Source: Riptortus pedestris (lineage: Eukaryota; Arthropoda; Insecta; Hemiptera; Alydidae). From it: 64,000 bases of DNA. Positions 33,658 through 45,011 of this stretch are shown here, in pieces; positions within the stretch are counted from its first letter, which is position 1; every line of letters begins with the position of its first letter. The stretch is taken from positions 89,446,501-89,510,500 of the forward strand of contig CM032233.1 in the NCBI GenBank assembly GCA_019009955.1. The letters run 5' to 3'. The notes under the pieces were generated by a model, which ran no database searches, was not told the DNA's origin, and saw only the letters and a list, made by a program, of their open reading frames with translations. The translations under genes and the position numbers were made by a program.

Positions 33658-35760
33658 TAGCTCAGATACCCGGCTTCGCCCGGGAATTCATTTGAGGCTG
33701 AATGGTGATAGTATTTTTTAGAAGGCTTTACATTGCACAATATTTTGACATTTACCCGTCCCAGTGTTTAGGATTGATACCCGTCGTTGCCGTGGATTTG
33801 CTAATAATAGAATATTTGTTCGATAAGGCTTCACTGTCTTCGATATTTTTATATTTCCCGTCTCTTATACATGTAAATATGGTGAATTTTTATTTCAGGC
33901 CTCCCTTAATAACCCCCCTCCCGTTCGAACCTAAAAATTTTTAATATAACTTATAATTATGGAAGAATTAATGCTAATTGACATACCGAGCTTTGTTAAG
34001 TTCGGTTCAGCCGTTAGTGCCCAATAACATAGTTGGCTCCCGCTAAAGTTTTAACGTATAACTCATTTATACTTAGGTATACGACAAAAGTGTATATGAC
34101 AAAAGTTACTCCAAATAACAAAATAAACAACTTTTGTTATGTTTATATTTGCGGAAAAACCAATAGGAAACGAAATATCGCTATTTTTAATTTCAGGCTT
34201 TCCTTATAACCCCCACTCCTGCCCGTCCATAGAAATGTTGTTATGGCTTATTATAATGAAGGCCTCACTGCTAATACACATACCGAGTTTTATTTAGTTC
34301 GGTTAAGTCTTTTTTGGCAAATAATATTGTTGACTCCCGCTATAATTTTTAGCGTATAACGCTTTTAAACTTCAGTATACGACAAAAGTGTATATAACAA
34401 AAGTTACTCTCAATAACAAAATAAACAACTTTTGTTATGTGCATATTTGCCGAAAAACCAATAGAAAACGAAATATCGCTATTTTTAATTTCAGGCTTCC
34501 CTTATAACCCCCACTCCTGTTCGCCTCAGAGAAAATTAATATAGCCTAAAGTCTAAGTTGGGTTAGTAGTAATATACATACCAAGTTTCATAAAATTCGG
34601 TTCAGCCGTTTATGCGTGAAAAGGTAACAAACAAACAAACAAACAAACAAACAAACATACACGAAAGAAACAAAATGCAGATATGGTGTCTATGACATGT
34701 GAAACGAAAAGTTATCGTGAAATTTTGAGAAAAAAATCAATGTACAGACAGAGGTTACAATTTTATATATATATAGATATAAAATTGTAACCTCTGTCTG
34801 TACATTGATTTTTTTCTCAAAATTTCACGATAACTTTCCGTTTCATATGTCATAGACACCATAACTACATTTTGTTTCTTTCGTGTATGTTTGTTTGTTT
34901 GTTTGTTTGTTACCTTTTCACGCATAAACGGCTGAACCGAATTTTATGAAACTTGGTATGTATATTACTACTGACCCAACTTAGACTTTAGGCTATATTA
35001 AAATTCTCTGGGATGAACAGGAGTGGGGGTTATAAGGAAGGCCTGAAATTAAAAATAGCGATATTTCGTTTCCTATTGAATTTTTGGCAATAATGCACAT
35101 AACAACAATTGTTTATTTTGTTATTTAGAGTAACTTTTGTTATATACACATTTGTCGTATACCTAAGTATAAATGAGTTATACGTTAAAAACTACTGCGG
35201 AAGTCAACAATTTTATTTGGCACAAAAAACTCGAAACCAAACTCGGTATATGTATTAGCACTAACGCTTTCATTACAACAAGGCATACCAACATTTCTAG
35301 GGACGGGCAGGAGTGGGGGTTGTAAGGGAGGCCTGAATTTAAAAATAGCGGTATTTTGTTTTCTATTCGTTTTTCGGCAAATATGAACATAACAAAAGTT
35401 GTTTATTTTGTTATTTAGAGTAACTTTTTTGATATAAATTTTTTTCGTATACCGATTTATAAACGAGATATACGCTAAAACCTATAGCGTAAGTGAACAG
35501 TTTAATTTGTCACAAAAGACTCAACCAAACGAAATAAAACTCGGTATGTGTATTAGCATTAACGCTTTCATTACAAGAAGGCATACCAACATTTCTAGGG
35601 ACGGGCAGGAGTGGGGGTTGTAAGGGAGGCCTGAATTTAAAATAGCGGTATTTCGTTTTCTATTGGTTTTTCGGCAAATACAATATTTTTGAAAACAAAA
35701 AAATACCATCAACATTTAGCCTCAAATCAATTCCCGGGCGAAGCCGGGTTTCTGAGCTAG

Positions 35761-35819
<59 letters not shown>

Positions 35820-36341
35820 GACATGTGTATATATTTGTCTGTTCTGCTCTAGCGGTCGTAATTTTTGTTGGATCGTTACCAAACTTGATATTTAATCGTT
35901 TCTCGTGAAAAAGATCAAGTTTGTTAATGGCTGAAATCGGACCAGTGGGAGAGGGGTTTAAAGAGGTGGAATTTCGAAAATCCGAAATATCTCCGTTACT
36001 ATAAGTCAGAGCGAAACAATGTATGGAACCAACCTTATTTTCTTTACATATTTTCTGTATCACAAATATTAACCGAGATATTTGGATTTTATAGTTTTTG
36101 GCTTTCAGTAAATCCCCACTCCTGCTCATTAATAATAAGCTGTTATATCATGAAGCACTTCATTACAAGGTTAAATACCAAATATAGTTTCCATTGAACT
36201 TTTAATTAGTGAGATATATGCTCTGTTGACCCCCCCCCCTCCCCACTTCTTTTCTTCCTGAAATACTAAAATTTGAGTGATTGAAATAAAAATTATTCTG
36301 ATTCATTATAAATTGCATTGGTAACTATAGCAAATAGTTTT

Positions 36342-36385
<44 letters not shown>

Positions 36386-36664
36386 AATGAATATTTTAAT
36401 AAATTCAGATATACGTCAGGTATTGTTTTTCTTTCCGGTGTAGAATATGTCTATCTATGAATTCAACTCTCAGAGATTGGCTGACATGCTTGTTTACAAT
36501 CCCCTTGTAGAGATTATTAACTTGTAAATAGAGTGAAAGATTTTTCATTACCATTAACACACGTCTATTCACTTAATATTATCGATGGGTTACCAGTATG
36601 TAGATCTACTGTAAACCTTCAAGTGGAAAATCTGCTTAGTTTACGCAGCCCCTGCGTGGCGGAC
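33544..36664 (-). mobile_element. Family A copy split by a 2.1 kb family B palindrome
   Basis: The 3' hairpin end (TTAGCGGATTTCCC) and GAGCTCGTACTCATGACAT precede (TA)n at 33598-33656. After the insert a second TA tract (35762-35817) is followed by TGTCTGTTCTGCTCTAGCGG and the rest of the family A interior, finishing with GAAAATCTGCTTAG...GCGTGGCGGAC at 36664. The two halves together make one family A copy, so the insertion went precisely into the microsatellite. A second (TA)n in the family A interior (36348-36384) looks independent. Confidence 0.8.
33657..35761. repeat. Head-to-head family B palindrome
   Basis: The left arm 33657-34772 and the right arm 34773-35761 are inverted copies. Both outer ends are GCTCAGATACCCGG-type tails touching TA tracts, and the centre is ATATAAAATTGTAACC around TATATATATAG. 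Each arm holds module markers about 297 bp apart (left: 33896, 34196, 34493; right: 35017, 35302, 35600) and an (AAAC)n run. The arms differ by scattered changes, so this is a real inverted pair and not a simple copy error. Confidence 0.85.
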
Positions 36665-36778
36665 TTTAATTGGTGTGTAACAGCTTTTGTTAAAAAAAAA
36701 TCTTCTCTAGTGCTTGATTGAAACTAAACTTCAAATGAACTAGAGATGCGAGCGTTGAGTAAAATAAACATGGTAGAG

Positions 36779-36781
<3 letters not shown>

Positions 36782-36839
<58 letters not shown>

Positions 36840-36938
36840 AATGAAATCTTACATTGTGCAAAATAAAGCCTTGCCAAAAATATGCCATCACCATTCAGCC
36901 TCAAATGAATTCCCGAGCGAAGCCGGGTATTTGAGCTA

Positions 36939-37003
<65 letters not shown>
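36782..37003 (+). repeat. Family B tail fragment between TA tracts
   Basis: (TA)n 36782-36834, then ~105 bp of family B tail (TAAAGCCTTGCCAAAAATAT, GCGAAGCCGGGTATTTGAGC), then (TA)n 36940-37003. A truncated copy placed inside a TA tract. Confidence 0.75.
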
Positions 37004-37004
<1 letters not shown>

Positions 37005-37055
37005 CAGTATGTGAGATAGGACGGTGATCACATGAACACTAATGCTTCACGAATA

Positions 37056-37860
37056 AAAAAAGAAATTCTAAACGACTGTAAATATACATGTTTTCTTGTA
37101 GGAGTGTATACTACAACTTTTGCTGAAAATGAAATATTTCCTGACCAAGCCTTTGGGTGACTTGGAATTAGCCACCTATTTAATGGCTTTTATGTTAGGG
37201 ATTTTTACTAATTTTAAAAACTGGTTTAAAAGTTATAAAATAAAAATATCTCTATCAGAGTCGAATCATGTAGATATTCACAATTGCTACTCGTGCATAA
37301 TGCGGATATTCACAAAAAGCTTAACCAACCCCCCTCCCAAATTATTCCCTCCACCAACCAACCCCAATTGAGGACTCTATTTAATTAAAAGCTTATTAAT
37401 GAATTACATTTTTTTTTAATGAGTGATAAATAATTATCATCCTTATGTTTCTCCAAATGTCACAACTGAGCGTCCAGCAGATTATAAGATTCCCTTAGAT
37501 ATGAGTGCCAATAATATTGAAAAGAATGCATTGAATTATAAACAAATCCATTGCTTCATGTTCTTTAGTGTAGAGTGCTAAATAAGACGGAAGGGTGGTG
37601 TAGGGGGTGAATAGGTGCAGGGGTGGTCTTTGGCGCCGCAGCGGAAACTTTATTGCCTTCTCCATCACCTTTATTACGTGGCCCACAAAATGGCATTCTG
37701 GATTGAGGGAACAGGACATGACCAGGTCCATCTGCCCTAAGAGCAATATCTTGCCGATAGAAGATAAGGAAGATATGGGATCTGGATGTTCAAGATCCAC
37801 GTCAAGATACAGATGTACGTCTGCAAGACGCGGACGTCGGGCCAAGCAGATGAAGCCTTT
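37056..37860 (+). repeat. Unknown repeat F, copy 1
   Basis: About 800 bp matches 51205-51983 in inverted orientation: AAAGAAATTCTAAAC start, a CCCAAATTA-CCACCAACC pyrimidine block, GCGCCGCAGCGGAAACTTTA, CTGGATTGAGGGAACAGGAC and GGCAGATGGACC. It is GC-richer from 37600. Two opposite frames are open there (plus 37607-37897, 96 residues; minus 37495-37881, 128 residues); I recognise neither. Copy 2 has stops, so coding is doubtful. Confidence 0.6.
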
Positions 37861-37963
37861 GGGTGGTACCTGTGGTTGCAAAAGAGTTCACTGGTAGCAC
37901 CCGAATATGAAATTGTGTCCCCATTCTTTCGTCGATTAAAAAAAAAACCTCTATACTAATATA

Positions 37964-38044
37964 GAAAGAACATTTAAGAAAATTTTCGAAAATCGAGTCA
38001 TATGTACGACCTCAATAGCTGTTTTCCCTTAAGGAAAATCTGAC
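37964..38044 (+). mobile_element. Family A 3' end remnant
   Basis: AAATCGAGTCATATGTACG, CAATAGCTGTTTTCCCTTAA and a hairpin end remain. 38045-38940 beyond is low-copy with nothing assigned. Confidence 0.65.
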
Positions 38045-38944
38045 AGTTACTTAAATTTTAACGTAAAATACAAAGATTATGCAATACGAAAAGTAAAAAT
38101 CTAGAAGTGGTTAGAAAGTTCAAGGTTATTCTTTTAATACCTGGTACTTAGTAGGTCGGGGAAGGGGCCGTAATTTAAATGCCTGTCATATTCAAGGGCT
38201 GAGTAATCTAAGCAGATTTAACTCAGACAATGCAATTTCATAAATGACATTCTTTAGAAATTTGAATTAATGTATAATGGGTCTAGTACATAGTTTTTAC
38301 TTTGAACAAAGGCACACTGGTGTAGCCTGTTGCCCAATCATTAACCGTGAGACAGTAATATCCCCTTAAGTTTTTTTCCTACTGACATGATGTTGGAGGA
38401 ACATTGAACAAAGTCGTTAGCAGTTTTATCCAGGTCAATTATTATGCCACTGTGCATAGGCTATTACAAACCAATGGCAGTGGATATTATTAATAGCTAG
38501 TAGTTAAGTATTCCAGAGCTGATTCATAGCATTATTAATATATTAGATTAACACTCCGTTTAACTCTTATCACGAATATCAAACACATTGAAAACGTGCG
38601 TTCATGAGTCAGTAGGCGTAGGGAAAGTAGCTCGCGTGCCTGCCATGAGCTGTTCTATCTACAACTGACTCGCGCAACGACAACTTTCCCCCTGAGTAAG
38701 CAGAATATCGACGAGGACTAGAATATAGAAATTATAACGAGTATTTACCAATCATCAAATTCTTTGGCTTCTATTGAGACCGTTTTTGGTAACCGGATCT
38801 GTATTAGAAAGTCTTTTCCGCATGAGAAGATGAGGAAAACATCTTCAGCTTCAAATCGTAAGCAAAACTTCGTGGTTTTATTAATGATACTTCTATGCTC
38901 GGGTAGTCCAGATTTAGGCTTGTTTTTGACAGGCCTATAGCATA

Positions 38945-40046
38945 AAACCCATTGAAAAACGGAAAATCAAAATGTCGATACTTGCCTCGAGTAAATACAT
39001 TTCTTATTATTAAACACAAGGGTCATACTCCTCAAGTATTAAGCGAGTTATTGGTGCATTCTTGTTTTCAGCCTTCAGTAAGCCCCCCCCCCCCTCCCAC
39101 CTCCACTACTCATCGGCTGTTTTACATAGAAATAGGGAGTGTGTGGTGAGCCATCACAAGTGTGTTAACCAGCCTATTTAAACTAAGCAGAATCTGCTTT
39201 GTTTAAACAGGCCTTGCTTGAAGGACTTTTTTACAGGCCTCTACCATAAAGTTGCGTTAACTAAGCAGATTCCCCACGTGCGCCACGCATTTGCATTTAT
39301 TTCAACACATAAAAGTTCAATGAGAACAATATTTGGTATTTAAGCATCAAATAAAGTGCTCTATAACATAATAGAATATTGTTAATATGAGATGAGCAGA
39401 AGTGTGGCTTTACTGAAGACCGAAAACTATAAAATGCAAATACCTCAGTTAATAATCAAGATAGTGAAAAAATGTATTTAACAACACTTGGAGAACATTA
39501 CATACAAGTCTATACAATTTTTCGATCCGACGCATAATGACGGAGATATAAAGAATTTCTCGAAATTCTCCCCCTCTAACCCCCCCCCCTCTCCCTGGTC
39601 CTTGGGAACTTGATCTTTCTTTTTGTATGAAACGATTATATATCAAGTTTGGTAAGGATAAGACAAAAGAGCGGTACAACAAATATATATATACAGTTTT
39701 GAATGGACCTCATTTTCGTCATCTCCTGGGTAAGATCGATGGACATTTGAAGAAAAATTTCGAAAATCGCTTCATGAGTACGACCTCAATAGCTGATTTC
39801 CTGATTATTGGAAATCTGCTAAAACCCATTGAAGAAACGGAAAATTAAAATGTCGATACTTGCCTCGAGTAAATACATTTCTCACTATTAAACACAAGGG
39901 TTATACTCCTCAAGTATTAGCGAGTTATTCGCGCATTCTTGTTTTCAGCCTTCAGTGAGACAACATCAGAAGTGTGCTAACCAGCACGAGGGGAATCTGC
40001 TTAGTTTAAACAGGCTCTGAGAGAATTTTTTACAGGCCTCTAGCAT
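38945..40046 (+). repeat. Tandem duplication unit including a family A copy
   Basis: The block starting CCCATTGAAAAACGGAAAAT (38948) recurs as CCCATTGAAGAAACGGAAAA (39827), about 880 bp later. Each is followed by TGTCGATACTTGCCTCGAGT, a family A 5'-terminus relic in minus orientation, TTTTACAGGCCTCTA-CATAAA, and then a plus-strand family A copy. The order flank-A-flank-A indicates tandem duplication or rolling-circle-like amplification. Confidence 0.75.
39248..39822 (+). mobile_element. Family A copy in tandem unit 1
   Basis: Begins AAGTTGCGTTAACTAAGCAG (first bases lost), C-runs near 39581, a very short TA stretch near 39683, TCTCCTGGGTAAGATCGATG and an end at ATCTGCTAA. Confidence 0.75.
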
Positions 40047-40050
40047 AAAA

Positions 40051-40548
40051 GTCCGTCACGCAGGGGTTGCGTTAACTAAGCAGATTTCTCACCTGGTTCA
40101 CGTTTTTTACTTTATCGCAAAACGTAAAAATTCAATGAGAACAATATTTGGTATTTAAGCTTCAAATAAAGTGCTTCATAATATACCAGCGTATTGTTAA
40201 TATGAAGTGAGTAGGAGTGGGGGTTTATTGAATACCGAAAAATAAAAATATCTCGGTTAATAATCAAGATAATGAAAAAACGTACATAACATTTATAGAC
40301 CATTACATTTGCAATAAGATGGGTTCTATGCAAATTTTCGATCCGACGCATAATAACGGAGATATTGCGGATTTCTCTCCCTCATCTCATTAGGAACACT
40401 CCTAAAGTGCAATACATAATGTACAATGGTTTTTAAGTATTTATAGTCATGCCCTGAAGAAGAAAAAAAAAATATTCTCGAAATATTGGCATAAACTCAA
40501 AAAAAAAAAATGTTTCACCAACATTGACCAAAACCTCAAGAAACACCA

Positions 40549-40587
<39 letters not shown>

Positions 40588-40720
40588 GCCCAGCTTTGTA
40601 CATTTGGACATCATTTTCGTCATATCCTGGGTAGGATCGATGGACATTTGAGGAAACTTTTGAAAATCGCGTCATGAGTACGACCTCAATAGCTGATTTC
40701 ACGTAGGGGCAATCTGCTAA
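40051..40720 (+). mobile_element. Family A copy in tandem unit 2
   Basis: GTCCGTCACGCAGGGGTTGC to AATCTGCTAA. The microsatellite position holds (CA)n at 40551-40582 instead of TA, and 40380-40550 has replaced part of the interior. Confidence 0.75.
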
Positions 40721-40840
40721 TAATAATTCTATAATATGTAGCAGAATATGTATAATACATCAAAATAACCGCTATTATTAGTAAATACTTACACAAAAGT
40801 ACAGCATAGTTATCACCTTTCATTAATTCATCCTCTAGAA

Positions 40841-41436
40841 CGGGTATTGGCAACCTTTGACATGTTGTGGGACAAACTTTAGTGCGCAAATACGTTCGCG
40901 GGCCACTTGTAAAAGTAGTGCATTTTAAAGTAATGTTCATAATTTTTAACGATAGATATGCGACATGAAATTACCCTACAATGTAATTATAATACAATTT
41001 ATTAAAATAACAAAATGAAATGAAAAAAAAATAGGTACAATATTATAGAATAAAATTAGACATAGATTATTATAATTACATCGTAAAATTTGGAATATCA
41101 CCAACAACGAAAATTAAATGGCGACTACGAAATAAATGAGACACTTGGGTTTGGATTTGGGAAACGAACCCATCGATGTTTGGATTAATTCCACTGATAC
41201 AAAGACTTAAAGAATTTTCCAAATCATCGTCAGTCAGCCTTGTACGATGTTTTGATTTATTAACTTTCATCATTGAAAATAGCTGTTCGCATTTATAAGT
41301 TCTGTCAAACGCACAAATCTCTCCTCGTTCTCCTCATTTAGAGTAAGTAGTGTAATATTTATGTTTAATTGGGTTTTTCAAAACGTCTCGCGGGCCGGAT
41401 TAAATCATACGGCGGACCGGTTGTTGCCCACATATG
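40841..41436 (-). mobile_element. hAT element remnant with 8 bp target duplication
   Basis: The 596 bp element is bounded by CTCTAGAA (40833-40840) and CTTTAGAA (41437-41444), an 8 bp duplication with one change and close to the nTCTAGAn preferred by hAT transposases. The ends carry GGCAACC and the inverted GGTTGTTGCC, plus GCGGGCC motifs typical of Charlie-like ends. Coding remains are at 41076-41300. Confidence 0.75.
41076..41305 (-). pseudogene. hAT transposase C-terminal (dimerisation) fragment
   Basis: On the minus strand the frame reads TYKCEQLFSMMKVNKSKHRT, then RLTDDDLENSLSLCIS and ends in VSHL...NFTM. C-E-Q-x-F-S-x-M-K-x-x-K-S-x-x-R-x-x-LTD-x-x-L is the end of hAT C-terminal domains in SCAND3/EPM2AIP1/GTF2IRD2-like proteins. 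The RNase-H-like catalytic core is missing. Confidence 0.75.
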
Positions 41437-41444
41437 CTTTAGAA

Positions 41445-42290
41445 ATTGGGGAAAAGTCCTTGGAAGTTTTTTTTTGGGTTGAATTGAAGTAGTTTGGTTT
41501 TTGGGTCAACAGACTGTTGAAGTATTCCTGCAAGTATTTTTTTTTCCTTAACAGATGCTTATTTTTCACATGATTCAATTAGGCCATACCCTCTAGCTAA
41601 AACTGGAGGGCACATTAATGTTGTGGTACTCATACTGCCTAATGATTTTCATTAGTCAGATTATGCATGCTACAGTCTTAACAACACTGGCGCACAATGG
41701 AATTTTCTCATCTCTTCCCAACTCCTTTATATTCAGATAGTCCCCTGCAGAAGGAAATTGAAATTCCCTCTTCATTTTCGAGAAAATCATATAACCAAAT
41801 TGTAATATTCTACAACAAAAGGAATACCTAGAAAAATATTTTCGCAATAGTTCAATGAAAATAAGTAAGGTTGGGGCATTTCCAAATAAGGTCCTTCTGT
41901 CTATAAGGGTGTTAAATGTCTCTGACAGGGATTTTATTAGCGGACTGAATCCTGGTATAACCAACAAGGGGACTTTCTCACAGAATGATCAAATCAAGAA
42001 TAGGTGGAGTCAAAACTCCAAAGAAATAATGCATATACATAGTCGGGCGATATATGCTCTTATTAGCCAGCATAATAATTATGATATCGAAGAAGTAGTA
42101 CTATTTGGCTGTCGAAACAGAATCCTCACCATCTCAATTTAGCAAAAAGCTAATATATCACGAAATTACTTATTCAATGCTTAAATGCTACATAGAGTTT
42201 TCATAGGACCTTCACTATGGATGCTAAGGATAAAAGTCCCATCAATGAACATTCTAGTTACATAATGCCCTGGAGGCATCAATTTTTATT
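41445..42290. other. Low-copy interval with two unexplained open frames
   Basis: Frames lie at 41855-42142 (+, 95 residues) and 41656-41967 (-, 103 residues). Neither has a motif I recognise. They overlap antisense, so at most one is coding. No further support is visible. Confidence 0.3.
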
Positions 42291-42293
42291 TGA

Positions 42294-42515
42294 TCCTTAT
42301 CGTTATTTATTTACGTCCGCTTTTTGCTACTGCGGCTAATTGAAACGGGATATCTACAGGTTAACCCCCGTTTCTAGCCAGGGGCACTAAGGATTTTATT
42401 ATTATTCGTCAATAAATAAACTCCTATCGCCCAGATGAGAATCGGACTCGCCACTCTAGGCTTGCCGTGTGAGATTAAAACCAACGCCTTAACACACCTA
42501 ACATGAACCCCAAAA
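42294..42515 (-). mobile_element. tRNA-derived SINE, minus strand
   Basis: Minus-strand order: a tRNA-like head with CTCACACGGCAAGCCTAGAG and a B-box-like GCGAGTCCGATTCTC, then GGGCGATAGGAGTTTATTTA, CCCTGGCTAGAAACGGG, and the AATTAGCCGCAGTAGCAAAA region, ending in TAAATAAATAACG. Same family as 10514 and 60405. Confidence 0.8.
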
Positions 42516-42749
42516 TTATTGATCGATATTGAAAGAAATATTTAATATTAATTTTCTTGTATTACTAAAGATCATGTTCGTTACTCGCCAGAATTGGCTC
42601 AGAAGGAGGGATATTTAGGGGTAGAGTGTAATGGTAAACCGTTAATATTTCCGTGAATTCGTCTGATTGAAAAATGTCATATAACCAATTTTTTAGAAAA
42701 TTTCCCTTGAGGGACTTTAACTCGACATTTAAAAGTTTTATGTATTTAA

Positions 42750-43600
42750 GTCCGTCATGCTCCGTAAAGTCTGTCACGGGCAGCGTAAACAAAGTAGATT
42801 TCCCTCATGAAGTTTTACAATAGATAAATCTATTAAGTATCTGGTAATAGTTAACACCACCGTGAATATTAAGTGTATAAATACAAACGGTAATGAGAAA
42901 TCTTCCAGTAAATTTTAATAACCTCGCAAAGGAAAGCGTCTGAATTATAAACAAAGAGGTTTGCCAACCTCTCAGAGCTGAACAGATAGATGGAAATATT
43001 CTTCACCGGAAAGAAAACGAATTACTGAAATATATCTGAATATAACATATTAATTTTATTGAAAACCATTTACTATATCTAGTACTATAATTTATAATCA
43101 CTCAGAACAATTTTTATCTCAATCACTCAAATTTTAGTAGTCCAAGAACTTAAAACGGGCGGCGGGGGATCAACAGAACATATCTGCGTGTATCTCGAAT
43201 AATAAAGATCTCTTGAAAACAATATTTGGTATTTAAGCTTCGAATAAAGTGGTTTATTATATAAAAGAGTATTGTTTATGTGACATGAGTAGAAGTGGAG
43301 GGTTACTCCTACAAATCCATATATCTCGGTTAATATTGATGATACAGAAAATATTTATACATGACAATTTATACAACAATGAATTTGCAATAAGATTAGT
43401 TATATACACTTTTTCGACTCGAAGCATAATAACGTAGATATTTCGAAACCCTCCCTCTCTAAGCCCACTCCTCCCATTGATCCGATTTCAGCTATTAACG
43501 AACTTGATCTTTCTTTTTACATAAAACGCTTATGTATCGAGTTTGGTAATAATAAGACAAATATTTTGACACAGACAAATATATGTATATGCATACACAT
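42750..43600 (+). mobile_element. Family A copy, 3' truncated
   Basis: GTCCGTCATGC start with a small internal duplication (CCGTAAAGTCTGTCACGGGC), AGTAGATTTCCCTCATG, the CCAACCTCTCAGAGCTGAAC block, a G-run near 43157, TATATCTCGGTTAATATTG and GTTTGGTAATAATAAGAC. It stops near 43600 before the TA and hairpin parts. Confidence 0.75.
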
Positions 43601-44100
43601 ATCATTTTGAAATCTGGTAAAAAGATAATAGAATGGGAGACGGTATCAGCAGGGTGACAATTCAAAACGTACGAAATCTACAAGTTTACGCGGCCCCTGC
43701 TTGTCGGGTGTTTGTGTTATACTGTGAAAAGTGTTCTTTAAACTCGATATAGAAAAATGTATAAATTTTACTTACTGCATAACTTTTTTATGATAAACAT
43801 TATCATTGGAATGTGGTGAGAGGATGAGCCTATTTTAGTGGCGTTGTTTTGGAGAGGGGCTAAGAGGCAGGCTTCATGCCCACAGATAAAAGTAATAAAA
43901 TTTTGATTTACGAGGTGCGGGAGGGAGCTGGAGAGCTCCGGCCACCATCTTCCCTCCACCCAACCATCTTCATCATCACAGTAGAATACAACGGCCGGGC
44001 GCTATACTCCAGCCATGTTTCCTCTCTAATGATTTCCAATGCATCCAATGGATTGTTTAGCAGATTTCCCTAAATGTCTGAATTTGGACCAGGAGATGGC
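43601..44100. other. Low-copy interval
   Basis: GC-richer around 43900-44050, with short opposite open frames lacking known motifs. TTTAGCAGATTTCCC at 44054 is a stub of a family A end. Confidence 0.3.
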
Positions 44101-44243
44101 GAGGGGGATGGAAAACTCAGAACACCTCTGTTAACTGTAGGTAAGCCATCTAAACCCCCCCCCCTCCCGAATACTAATTTGATCTTCTTTTTTTAACATA
44201 TAAATATCGATTAGACAAAAACTACCACTAGAGCGACAATAGG

Positions 44244-44316
<73 letters not shown>

Positions 44317-45011
44317 ACGTTTTATTACCAAAAACAGTGATGAACGTTGTTAATAAGAGTTCTTTTTGGATTGCAAAATTAAATACTCACACGTTTCACA
44401 GTTTTTATCACTGCACAATTTATTTCACAATGCACAATACACTTGGCAATTATTCTTAATTACTACACTGATAGCGTCACTGTTCTTCAGATTACACAGT
44501 CCAATAATTCACTTACGGTCACTGAAGTACACCAAAAGACGGCACTGCACTGTCTTATACAAGGCACTAAACTCTTACTTACAGTCACGGCTCAACACTG
44601 TTCTTATAAAATCACTTTACCGCACTGTACTAAGTCGCACTGTAGCACCGAACGCATATATGAGCACTTGAGAAGAAACTGACTCGCTCGCGGCTGGCCG
44701 GTTCTTTATATAGGTCGTCGACATACATCAAAAGGGAATTGGCTGGGCCCTTCGACGTCTGGACTGGAAGGGACTAGTAGGAGCTCGACCATCTGTCGGC
44801 TTCTTTGATTTACCTCGCACTTCCCAAATACGCGACTCTCTCTCTGAAGGATTATTCATGTATGTAATTTTCGCAACAATATATAGAATTTTGAGCGGAC
44901 CTCATTTTCGTCATCTCCTAGGTAGGATCGATGGACATTTGAAGAATGTTTTGAAAATCCCATCAAGTGTACCACGTCAATAGCTGATTTCCCCTAAGGA
45001 AAATCTGATAA
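44100..45011 (+). mobile_element. Family A copy hosting a solo LTR
   Basis: It has a C-run at 44155-44168, CCACTAGAGCGACAATAGGC and (TA)n 44249-44312. The LTR follows, then ATATAGAATTTTGAGCGGAC and the 3' end to AATCTGATAA. The 5' half is decayed or lost. Confidence 0.7.
44313..44878 (+). mobile_element. Solo LTR inserted in (TA)n
   Basis: The 566 bp unit begins TGTTACGTTTTATTACC and ends AATTTTCGCAACA, so it has TG...CA ends with a short TGTTRCG/CGCAACA inverted repeat. A TATA-like CTTTATATAGG lies at 44703-44713. ATAT flanks both sides, which would fit a 4 bp duplication but is uninformative inside TA. No internal coding, PBS or second LTR is present, so it is a solo LTR of a gypsy- or BEL-like retrotransposon. 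Strand is uncertain. Open frames of 79-101 residues here are chance. Confidence 0.75.

Noticed and set aside
34620..34660. (AAAC)n run as a telomere-like repeat
   Set aside because: It is a constant internal part of family B, seen also at 34890 and 48685.
41656..42142. Host gene on either strand
   Set aside because: Two opposite frames overlap, neither has a motif, and no splice or poly(A) signal supports one of them.
44366..44682. Two overlapping frames of 79 and 101 residues
   Set aside because: Both lie inside the solo LTR, in different frames over the same CACTG-rich sequence. No known domain.
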